This document shows, in pieces, positions 1-5,059 of a DNA stretch of 5,133 nt (position 1 is its first letter; each line of letters starts with the position of its first letter). The DNA is taken from positions 1 through 5,133 of the forward strand of contig JAVHXX010000343.1 in NCBI GenBank assembly GCA_031119595.1. Direction: 5' to 3'. The stretch is from Patulibacter sp. (GTDB lineage Bacteria > Actinomycetota > Thermoleophilia > Solirubrobacterales > Solirubrobacteraceae). The notes under the pieces were generated by a model. That model did not search any database, was not told the DNA's origin, and saw only the letters and a list, made by a program, of their open reading frames with translations. The translations under genes were made by a program, and so were the position numbers.

Positions 1-1108
1 CGTCGAGCGTCGCCGCGAGATACAGGCCGGACTCGTGCGAGCGGCCGAAGTACACGGTCGTGCTGCCGGTCTGGTTCGTCGTGTTGCAGGCCGTCGAGGT
101 CGCGACCGAGGTCCCGTCGATGTAGAGCGCGATGGCCCCCGTCGTGCGCGTGCGCGTGAAGACGACGTGGTGCCAGTCGGCGTCACTGAGGACGCCGGCC
201 GCGCTGCGGATCGTCGAGCCGGCGTTGCCGCAGCCGGCGACGATGCGGCCGGTCGCGTCGACGGCGACGCCGAAGTCGTTCGCGTTCGCGGTCGTGCCCG
301 CGTCGATGAGGCCGGCGGAGTCCGACCAGACGGTGCCGGGGCCGGACCCGCTCGTCGCGGTGCCCTTGACCCAGATCTCGAGCGTGTAGTCCGCGCCGAT
401 GGTCGTGCGCCGGGGCACGCTGATGTAGTCGGTGGTGCCGTTGAGCTGGACGGCTCCGTCGGTGCTCCCGACGATCGCGCCGGTCACGCGGCGCGTGGGC
501 GTGCCCGTGTAGGTGCCGGTCGCGGTGCCGCCGGTGCCGATGTTCGCGGCCGTCGTGCCGGTGTCGGACAGGTGGTAGTACTGCGTGACCGTGGAGGTCG
601 CCGAGCCACCGAACTCGCCGAGCATCATGCCCGTGTAGCTGCGGATGTTGTAGGTGAGGCCCGACGACGTCGACTTGTCGCCGTTGACGTTCGTCGCCTG
701 CACCGACCACGCGCCGCTCGTGCCGGTCTCGAGGGGGGCGTCGGCCTTGATCGCGTTCGATCGGTACTGGTAGCCGGAGTACGGGCCGCCGGTCGTGAAG
801 AGCGGGGTGGAGGTGTCGCCGTCGGCCCCGGACACGTCCGCGGTGGCGCTCGCGACGCCGGCGGTGTCGGTGATCGAGTTCACGCACACGTAGAAGTCCG
901 CGCCCTGGCGGAGGGTGTCCGCCGGCGAACCCGCGGCGCAGGTCGGGTCGGTCGTGATGCGCGTCCCGCTGATCACGGGGCGCGACGCGACCGCGCGCGT
1001 GGTGAAGGTGTTGACACCCGTACTCGTCGAGGACACGAACGCGGCGAGCGCCGTACCGGCGAACACGCCGACGAACGCGAGGGCAATGAGGGTGATCCGG
1101 CGCTTCAT
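1..1108 (-). CDS. Exported Ig-like + LamG-domain protein with SipW-type signal peptide (partial, C-terminus outside window)
   Basis: The first 369 residues are visible; the frame is still open at the left window edge. The ATG at 1108 begins with KRR and a hydrophobic run, then an Ala-x-Ala site (A20-L21-A22) followed by AAFVSSTSTGVNTFTT. That resembles the segment after the cleavage site in TasA/SipW-dependent proteins (aromatic residue, Ser/Thr-rich, N-x-F-T). Residues about 45-157 look like an Ig/FN3-like beta-sandwich (YVCVNSITDTAGVASATADV, WSVQATNVNG), with Cys57 and Cys75 close together. Residues about 175 to the edge are a LamG/concanavalin-like domain: YYHLSD opening, AVQLNGTTDYISV, YTLEIWVKG, DWHHVVFTR, ALYIDGT and VYFGR are typical strands. 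The start overlaps the upstream stop as ATGA and has GGGAGG (1124-1119) ten bases upstream, so translation is probably coupled. Such domains usually bind glycans or proteins outside the cell; the ligand here is unknown. Confidence 0.85.
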   Translation of the reverse strand, partial: MKRRITLIALAFVGVFAGTALAAFVSSTSTGVNTFTTRAVASRPVISGTRITTDPTCAAGSPADTLRQGADFYVCVNSITDTAGVASATADVSGADGDTSTPLFTTGGPYSGYQYRSNAIKADAPLETGTSGAWSVQATNVNGDKSTSSGLTYNIRSYTGMMLGEFGGSATSTVTQYYHLSDTGTTAANIGTGGTATGTYTGTPTRRVTGAIVGSTDGAVQLNGTTDYISVPRRTTIGADYTLEIWVKGTATSGSGPGTVWSDSAGLIDAGTTANANDFGVAVDATGRIVAGCGNAGSTIRSAAGVLSDADWHHVVFTRTRTTGAIALYIDGTSVATSTACNTTNQTGSTTVYFGRSHESGLYLAATLD

Positions 1109-2904
1109 CGGCTGTGCGCCTCCCAGGTGAACGTGCCGGTGGCGCTCGAGCTGGCGGCGGCGGGGTCCTCGTCGACGGTCACGTCGATCCGGTACCAGTG
1201 CGATTCGCCCTGCGCCCACTCGGCCGGGGCGGACACCGCGTCGTGGATCGCGGCGATCTCGTCGGCGCCGAGCGCGCGGGACCAGATCGCGACCTGGTCG
1301 ACGCGGCCGTTGCTGAAGGTGGCATCGGTGCCGTCCTTCATGAGGAACCACGGCGAGGTCGGGGCGGTCGTATCGGAGACGGTCCCGGAGTAGACCTGCC
1401 GGCCGTCGAGGTAGTACTCGACGGTGCTGCCGTTGCGGACGAGCGCGTGGTGGTGCCACGCGTTGCGCAGCGGTGCGAACGGCACGCCGGTGTCGAAGGT
1501 CTGACCGCTCACACGGAACTTCAGGGTGCCGCTGCCGTCGTCGAACCCGAGCGACCACCCCGCGGTGCCGGTGGAGCTGTCGCGCATGATCGCGTTGCCG
1601 GAGGTCAGCTTGAACCAGCCGGCGACCGTGGCCGACGTGGTGATGCCGGTCGCCGGAAGCGAGAGGGTCTGCGAGGTGCCGTTGAAGGCGACGCCCCACT
1701 GCACGTCGGTCGGGGAGGGCTGGGCACCGGCGGTGACCACGGGCCCGCCCGTGGCGGTCGCGGCGGTGCCGGTCGACGCGACGGTCGAGGCCTGGTTCGG
1801 CTGGTAGGACCGGAAGTTGTCGAGCTGGACGCCGAAGGTGTCGCCCTGGCCGCTGGCACCGACGAGGCGGATACCGGTGCGGCCGCTGGCGGCGATGGAA
1901 TTGTCGGTGACGGCGAGGCGCTGCGTGCCGTCGATGGTGACCGTGATCGAGCCCGCCTCCTGGTCCATGACGAGGTGCGCGGTGTCGCCGACGGCCACCG
2001 GTCCGGTCCACGAACCGAGGACCGTGGCGGCGCCCGCGTTGACGACGTCGAGCTCCCACACGCCCGTGGTGGCGATGTACCGGATGAGATACCCGGTGTC
2101 GCCGGTGGTCGCCATGCGGGTCATGAGGCCGGCTTCGCCGGTCGGCGACTGGACGGTGACGTCGGCGCTGACGATCTCCGCGGTCGCGGTGGTCGTGGCG
2201 ACGCGGTACTCGGCGAGGCCGTCGGCCTGCGGGCGGACGCGGCCCGACGACGAGATCACCGCGTTCGTCGTGCTGATCGCCTGGCGGGTCCAGGCGCCGC
2301 CGTAGAGCTCGGTGCGGGAGGTGAGGAGCGCGCCGGCGGTTCCCGTGAAGGCATCCGCGCGGCGCGTGCGCTCGCCGAGCTCCCACAGACCGACGAGGTT
2401 CGTGCGGGCGGCGAGGATCGGGTTGATCGACGTGGCGAAGAGCGACTCGGACGGATCGGACACCCCGGTGGCCCACGCCGAGCTCAGATCGCTGAGCCGG
2501 CCGTCGTACACGACGCCGGCGCCGAGGCCGTAGTAGTTGCGGCTGTCCGCGTCGAAGCCGGAGCAGTCCTTGAAGCCGGCCGCGCCAGTCCCGCGCGTGA
2601 TCCGGACGCCCAGGTGCTTGGCCAGCGAGCCGGACGACGTCGCCTCGAGCTTCACGAGCGAGGCGAGGGTGCCGTCGGAGCTGACCCGGATGCAATTCGT
2701 GTCGGACGCGCCTGCGCCTGCGTTCGTGAGACCGACGAGCGCCTGGCCGCTGCCGTTGTCCGTCAGGTGGACGGAGCCGGCGGCGGTGACGTCGTTGTCG
2801 CTCGTGGTCGTGCCGACGTACTTCGCGTAGGTACCCGCGCCGAGCGCGCAGGCAGCAGCGAAGACCAGGACGGGGGAGGACAGCAGAAGACGACGGGACG
2901 CCAC
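1105..2904 (-). CDS. SipW-type exported protein: TasA-like core split by two LamG/concanavalin-like domains (599 aa)
   Basis: The start is a GTG at 2904, the only usable start before the signal peptide; no clear Shine-Dalgarno precedes it. Residues 1-27 are RR plus a hydrophobic run ending T25-Y26-A27, then KYVGTTTSDNDVTAAGSV, a SipW-type N-terminus. Residues 28-148 resemble the 187-residue protein encoded divergently at 3138-3701, without gaps to residue 117: N50, C71, VKL 84-86, RG 104-105 and C114 occupy the same numbers in both. The similarity stops after WATGV (144-148) and resumes at W563-A-Q, ending in TGTFTWEAHSR, like HGFTWEAQNN in the small protein. Between them lie a first beta-rich concanavalin/DUF1080-like domain (about 200-367, ending LDNFRSY) and a second LamG domain (about 385-556: WGVAFNGTSQTLSL, WHHHALVRNG, YYLDGRQVY, VDQVAIWSRALG). 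No C-terminal anchor or sorting motif is seen. It is probably an extracellular fibre-associated or matrix lectin-like protein; the ligand is unknown. Confidence 0.88.
   Translation of the reverse strand: MASRRLLLSSPVLVFAAACALGAGTYAKYVGTTTSDNDVTAAGSVHLTDNGSGQALVGLTNAGAGASDTNCIRVSSDGTLASLVKLEATSSGSLAKHLGVRITRGTGAAGFKDCSGFDADSRNYYGLGAGVVYDGRLSDLSSAWATGVSDPSESLFATSINPILAARTNLVGLWELGERTRRADAFTGTAGALLTSRTELYGGAWTRQAISTTNAVISSSGRVRPQADGLAEYRVATTTATAEIVSADVTVQSPTGEAGLMTRMATTGDTGYLIRYIATTGVWELDVVNAGAATVLGSWTGPVAVGDTAHLVMDQEAGSITVTIDGTQRLAVTDNSIAASGRTGIRLVGASGQGDTFGVQLDNFRSYQPNQASTVASTGTAATATGGPVVTAGAQPSPTDVQWGVAFNGTSQTLSLPATGITTSATVAGWFKLTSGNAIMRDSSTGTAGWSLGFDDGSGTLKFRVSGQTFDTGVPFAPLRNAWHHHALVRNGSTVEYYLDGRQVYSGTVSDTTAPTSPWFLMKDGTDATFSNGRVDQVAIWSRALGADEIAAIHDAVSAPAEWAQGESHWYRIDVTVDEDPAAASSSATGTFTWEAHSR
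1119..1124 (-). promoter_or_regulatory. Shine-Dalgarno GGGAGG for the downstream LamG gene, inside WEA codons
   Basis: GGGAGG on the minus strand lies ten bases upstream of the ATG at 1108. It is formed by the Trp-Glu-Ala codons (TGG GAG GCG) of the C-terminal FTWEA motif of the upstream gene, so the same bases encode a conserved peptide motif and probably recruit ribosomes for the next gene. Confidence 0.65.
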
Positions 2905-2906
2905 TA

Positions 2907-2924
2907 CGGGGGAGATCGCCCCCG
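2907..2924 (-). repeat. Inverted repeat next to the GTG start of the large gene
   Basis: CGGGGG (2907-2912) and CCCCCG (2919-2924) form a perfect 6-bp GC stem around a 6-base loop. The stem ends only two bases from the GTG at 2904-2902, so if transcribed it would occupy the place where a Shine-Dalgarno should be. It shares bases 2921-2924 with the neighbouring inverted repeat, so the two hairpins cannot form together. A translational control role is inferred only. Confidence 0.5.
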
Positions 2925-2939
2925 CGCGTAGGGCGCGGG
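2921..2939 (-). repeat. 7-bp GC inverted repeat overlapping the start-proximal hairpin
   Basis: CCCGCGC (2921-2927) pairs perfectly with GCGCGGG (2933-2939) across a 5-base loop. No T-tract follows on either strand, so it is not a classical terminator. It competes with the hairpin at 2907-2924 for bases 2921-2924 and could be an RNA switch element or a protein-binding operator. Confidence 0.45.
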
Positions 2940-2987
2940 AGCCCCATGGACGTATGGCCCATGCGCCAGACCCCTGAAACCCCGGAT

Positions 2988-3003
2988 TCCGGCAAAAGCC
3001 GGA
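2988..3003. repeat. Inverted repeat TCCGGC-AAAA-GCCGGA
   Basis: A perfect 6-bp stem (2988-2993 with 2998-3003) closes on an AAAA loop, in the middle of the divergent region and 134 bp before the plus-strand gene. It could be an operator or an RNA hairpin. There is no following T-run to make it a terminator. In a GC-rich genome a stem this short can occur by chance. Confidence 0.35.
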
Positions 3004-3128
3004 CGGATGGTTGGCGCAGCGTCCAGGGAACTCAAACCTTCCTCAAGCTCGGCTGTGGAATCCCGAAAACAGGTTCAGATGCATTCGGCCTCCGCCGTGC
3101 GCTCCCCCTTCCCTCACGAGACCGAACT

Positions 3129-3134
3129 GAAGGA
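3129..3134 (+). promoter_or_regulatory. Shine-Dalgarno GAAGGA that decides the start at 3138
   Basis: GAAGGA lies three bases before the ATG at 3138. The spacing is short, but it is the only purine-rich site here, and the ATG it serves begins directly with a basic, hydrophobic signal peptide. This supports 3138 over the in-frame ATG at 2946. Confidence 0.6.
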
Positions 3135-3137
3135 TCA

Positions 3138-3701
3138 ATGCCTCGCTCCCGCAAACTCCTGCTGACGACGCTGGTCGTCGGCGCCACGAGCGCCGTCGCA
3201 GGCCTCGGCGTGTTCGCGGCCTTCACGGCTACAACGGACAACCCTGGCAACTCGATCGCGTCGGGCACGGTGACGATCTCCGACAACGACGCGTCGACTG
3301 CGCTGTACGCGCTGACCAACCAGGGCCCGGGCGCCTCGACGCAGCGCTGCATCGAGGTCAAGTACACCGGTTCGCTCCCGTCGACCGTGAAGCTCTACCG
3401 CACCGGCACGCTGGCCAACGGCACCGCCTTCAACCTCACCGTCGAACGCGGGAGCGGCGCCAGCACCTTCGGGTCCTGCACCGGCTTCGTCAGCGCCGGC
3501 ACCCTTTACACCGGCACCCTCGGTGGCCTCGGCACGAGCTACGCCGGTGGCGTCGATGCGAAGGGCTCCTCTTGGGCCCAGAACGACATCGTCGACTACC
3601 GCTTCACGATCTCGGTCGTGGACGATCCCACCCCGAACGCCCACGCGGCCGTCGTCACCTCCGGAGCGCACGGGTTCACGTGGGAGGCACAGAACAACTA
3701 G
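3138..3701 (+). CDS. TasA/camelysin-like exported subunit with SipW-type signal peptide (187 aa)
   Basis: Residues 1-27 are a signal peptide: PRSRK, then a hydrophobic stretch ending V25-F26-A27. The mature protein would begin AFTATTDNPGNSIASGTV. This matches the pattern of SipW-dependent proteins (aromatic residue, Thr-rich strand, Asn, then Ser/Ala-Gly-T/S-V). The remainder is a compact beta-rich domain of about 160 residues, a size usual for the TasA/camelysin group, with Cys71 and Cys114 as a possible disulfide. It ends YRFTISVVDDP...HGFTWEAQNN with no membrane anchor or sorting motif. In characterised TasA fibres the free N-terminal strand of one subunit completes the fold of its neighbour; the segment after A27 could do the same here (inference). 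It is the first gene of a three-gene operon that ends in the matching peptidase. The start is ATG 3138 with GAAGGA upstream; the in-frame ATG at 2946 would add 64 residues of unlikely sequence and bury the signal peptide. Confidence 0.85.
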   Translation: MPRSRKLLLTTLVVGATSAVAGLGVFAAFTATTDNPGNSIASGTVTISDNDASTALYALTNQGPGASTQRCIEVKYTGSLPSTVKLYRTGTLANGTAFNLTVERGSGASTFGSCTGFVSAGTLYTGTLGGLGTSYAGGVDAKGSSWAQNDIVDYRFTISVVDDPTPNAHAAVVTSGAHGFTWEAQNN

Positions 3702-4342
3702 CGCGCCTCGCCGGCGGTCTCGCCGGCCTCGGCATCGCCTTCGCGGCGGCATTCCCCTTCAAGGGAGTGCCGCCGCACGGCGTTTCCGGACGGCCGGTTC
3801 CCGCTCAGGTGGAGGTGCGCGTGCTCGCGAGCGGCGAGTTCCAGATCGACCCCGTCGGGACTGCACTGCAGGCGACGGCATTTCCTGCCCCAGGGCAGAA
3901 GGGCGGCCCGACGGTCGCCATCACCGCTCGGAACATCTCGCCGCTCCCGCTGCAGCTGAGCATGCGACTGACGGCGCTGTCGCCTGCGCTCGACGACGCT
4001 GCGACCGTGCGCGCCAGCGGTGCCGGTGCCGTGCTCGTGAACGGCGGCCTCGGCTCGTCCGCGAGCTGGTCGAAGCCCGCGGGCCTCATCCAGCCGGGCG
4101 CGACCACGACGATCCGGATCCGGCTCAAGCTCCGGCCGGGCCTGGCGCCCGACGCCTACAACGGCCGCCTCGACATCCGCCAGTTCGAGCTCCAGGGCAT
4201 CCCGGACCCCGGCGCCGTACCGCCGACGACGCCCGGTGCGACGACCCCGGGCGCGACCACGCCTGCGACGACGCCCGTTGCGGCGACGACGCCTGCGACC
4301 GCCGACCCGGTACCCAGCACGCCGGCCCCGAAGGGACACTGA
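3680..4342 (+). CDS. Exported beta-sandwich protein with Pro/Thr-rich tail, between TasA-like and SipW genes (220 aa; start uncertain)
   Basis: The frame overlaps the upstream gene. GTG 3680 is the most plausible start because it keeps the hydrophobic segment at residues 7-25 (LARLAGGLAGLGIAFAAAF) with an A20-F21-A22 cleavage site; it overlaps the previous gene by 22 bases. Residues about 43-172 look like one Ig-like or TasA-like beta-sandwich: VEVRVLASGEFQI, VAITARNISPLPLQL, then LIQPGATTTIRIRLKL and YNGRLDIRQFEL, the last two resembling the late strands of TasA-family folds. It has no cysteine. Residues 181-215 are a low-complexity tail built from TTP, GATTP and ATTP units. Lying between a subunit gene and sipW, it may be an accessory or anchoring subunit with a role like TapA in Bacillus; that is inference from position, and no sequence match to TapA is claimed. 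The next gene begins four bases after its TGA. Confidence 0.75.
   Translation: MGGTEQLARLAGGLAGLGIAFAAAFPFKGVPPHGVSGRPVPAQVEVRVLASGEFQIDPVGTALQATAFPAPGQKGGPTVAITARNISPLPLQLSMRLTALSPALDDAATVRASGAGAVLVNGGLGSSASWSKPAGLIQPGATTTIRIRLKLRPGLAPDAYNGRLDIRQFELQGIPDPGAVPPTTPGATTPGATTPATTPVAATTPATADPVPSTPAPKGH
3682..3687 (+). promoter_or_regulatory. GGGAGG inside the WEA codons at the TasA-like / tail-protein junction
   Basis: TGG GAG GCA of the C-terminal FTWEA motif again creates GGGAGG, as in the minus-strand operon. Ten bases downstream, where the other operon has its ATG, the downstream frame reads CTA (3698-3700), overlapping the TAG stop at 3699-3701. No standard start codon stands there, so either the GTG at 3680 is used or the true start is unconventional. 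Confidence 0.4.
4220..4309 (+). repeat. Low-complexity Pro/Thr-coding repeat
   Basis: Imperfect repetition of units encoding TTPGA, TTPAT and ATTPAT at the C-terminal end of the tail protein (residues 181-210), made of ACGACGCC-type words. Such Pro/Thr stretches commonly act as wall-spanning or glycosylated linkers in actinobacterial surface proteins. Repeat number may vary between strains by slippage (inference). Confidence 0.7.
4330..4336 (+). promoter_or_regulatory. Shine-Dalgarno GAAGGGA for the signal peptidase
   Basis: GAAGGGA lies ten bases before the GTG at 4347, within the last codons of the upstream gene. It decides the start against the longer upstream open frame, which merely runs antisense-free through the Pro/Thr region in another reading frame. 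Confidence 0.6.
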
Positions 4343-4346
4343 GCCC

Positions 4347-5045
4347 GTGGTCCCGTTCCTCAAACGCTTCCTCGAGGCGCTCGTCACCGGGCTCGTCGCC
4401 GGGTTCGTGCTCCTCGTCCTCGCGCCCGTGGTCCTCGGGTGGCGTCCCTACACCGTGCTCACCGGATCGATGCGCCCGGGCATCCAGCCGGGCGACGTCG
4501 TCATGGACCGTCCGATCCGGATCACGCAGGCGCACGTCGGACAGGTCGTGACCTTCAGCGACCCGACCCGCCACGGAGAGCTCGTGACCCACCGCATCCG
4601 CTCGATCGCCCACGCGGCCGGCATGACCACCGTCGAGACGCGTGGCGATGCGAACACCACCTCCGAGCATTGGACCATCGCGACGAAGGACCGCGTCGGC
4701 CTGGTCGTCTATCGGCTGCCGAAGATCGGCAAGGTCGCCGTGCTCGTGCGTTCGCGCGTCGGCATCCTGCTCGTGATCGTCGTGCCCGTGCTGCTCCTCG
4801 GGGTCGGCCTGCTGCGCAAGATCTGGCAGGAGGACGACGGGGACGACGACGATCCGGACGCCGGCGCGCCCGACCCGGACACCGTGGCGGCGGCACCGGT
4901 TCCGGCGCCCGCCGCGGATGCGGTCGCCCTGCCGGAGGCGGTCGAGCCGGTCGCCGGCCCGGCAGCGCCGCACGATCCCGTCGATGACGCTCCACCGCAC
5001 GCGATGTTGCCCGCTGAGCGAGCGGGCATCGGCGCAGACCGGTAG
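4347..5045 (+). CDS. sipW: SipW-type (archaeal/ER-type) signal peptidase I (232 aa)
   Basis: An integral membrane serine protease that removes signal peptides from exported proteins. Residues 12-31 form the first membrane span. The catalytic box TGSMRPGIQPGDVV holds Ser41; ELVTHRI places His82 where ordinary bacterial leader peptidases have Lys; TRGDANTTSEHW holds Asp101 in a GDAN box. Ser/His/Asp with these spacings (41 and 19 residues) is the S26B pattern of SipW and ER signal peptidases. A second span lies at about 138-156, followed by RK, so the roughly 75-residue tail, rich in Asp, Ala and Pro (EDDGDDDD at 162-169), should be cytoplasmic. The GTG start at 4347 follows the preceding TGA by four bases, with GAAGGGA upstream, so it belongs to the same operon as the TasA-like gene. 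In Bacillus, SipW matures TasA and TapA; the same role toward the exported proteins of this locus is inferred. Confidence 0.93.
   Translation: MVPFLKRFLEALVTGLVAGFVLLVLAPVVLGWRPYTVLTGSMRPGIQPGDVVMDRPIRITQAHVGQVVTFSDPTRHGELVTHRIRSIAHAAGMTTVETRGDANTTSEHWTIATKDRVGLVVYRLPKIGKVAVLVRSRVGILLVIVVPVLLLGVGLLRKIWQEDDGDDDDPDAGAPDPDTVAAAPVPAPAADAVALPEAVEPVAGPAAPHDPVDDAPPHAMLPAERAGIGADR
5008..5028 (+). repeat. 8-bp GC hairpin in the last codons of sipW
   Basis: TGCCCGCT (5008-5015) pairs perfectly with AGCGGGCA (5021-5028) over a 5-base loop. It lies 14 bases before the stop codon and 32 bases before the tRNA. No T-tract follows. It could slow or stop polymerase between the operon and the tRNA, or protect an mRNA end, but complete termination here would leave sipW messages without a stop codon. 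Confidence 0.4.
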
Positions 5046-5059
5046 CCTCCGTCGCACCA

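Larger units (their letters stand above)
2905..3137. promoter_or_regulatory. Divergent intergenic regulatory region (233 bp)
   Basis: This region separates the two divergent operons and must carry both sets of transcription signals unless transcription enters from elsewhere. The TA dinucleotide occurs only three times (2905, 2929, 2953), and none gives a TANNNT hexamer on either strand, so no ordinary housekeeping -10 box can be assigned. The least GC-rich stretch is about 3028-3087, the likeliest place for the plus-strand promoter. It contains two CTCAA copies 11 bp apart (3031-3035, 3042-3046). At 2943-2963 there are two CCCATG copies 15 bp apart with ATGG half-sites between them, which could be an operator. 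GC-rich hairpins lie at 2907-2939 and 2988-3003. No riboswitch was recognised. Confidence 0.5.

Noticed and set aside
35..1393. 452-codon open frame on the plus strand
   Set aside because: Antisense to two well-supported genes, with Arg/Gly/Ala/Val-rich composition and no recognisable domain.
1114..2931. 605-codon open frame on the plus strand
   Set aside because: It runs antisense to the 599-residue LamG gene, is dominated by Gly/Ala/Arg/Asp/Val without domain or signal features, and is explained by GC-rich codon use on the other strand.
2975..3090. Cyclic-di-GMP (GEMM) or other riboswitch in the intergenic region
   Set aside because: GGCAAAAGCC and GGCGCAGCG vaguely recall the conserved GEMM words, but the GGCAAACC and GACGCAAAGCC blocks are absent on both strands.
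2946..3137. Earlier in-frame ATG for the TasA-like gene
   Set aside because: It would place 64 hydrophilic residues before a clear signal peptide and would use up most of the divergent control region; ATG 3138 has its own GAAGGA.
3690..3705. -1 frameshift fusing the TasA-like protein to the Pro/Thr-tailed protein
   Set aside because: No slippery heptamer or downstream pseudoknot is evident, and the second protein has its own signal-peptide-like segment immediately after the junction.
5008..5040. Intrinsic terminator of the plus-strand operon
   Set aside because: The hairpin lacks a T-tract and lies before the sipW stop codon, so efficient termination would create messages without a stop.
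4125..5057. 310-codon minus-strand frame opposite sipW
   Set aside because: Arg/Asp/Gly-rich shadow of sipW and the Pro/Thr tail; the plus strand carries clear catalytic motifs.
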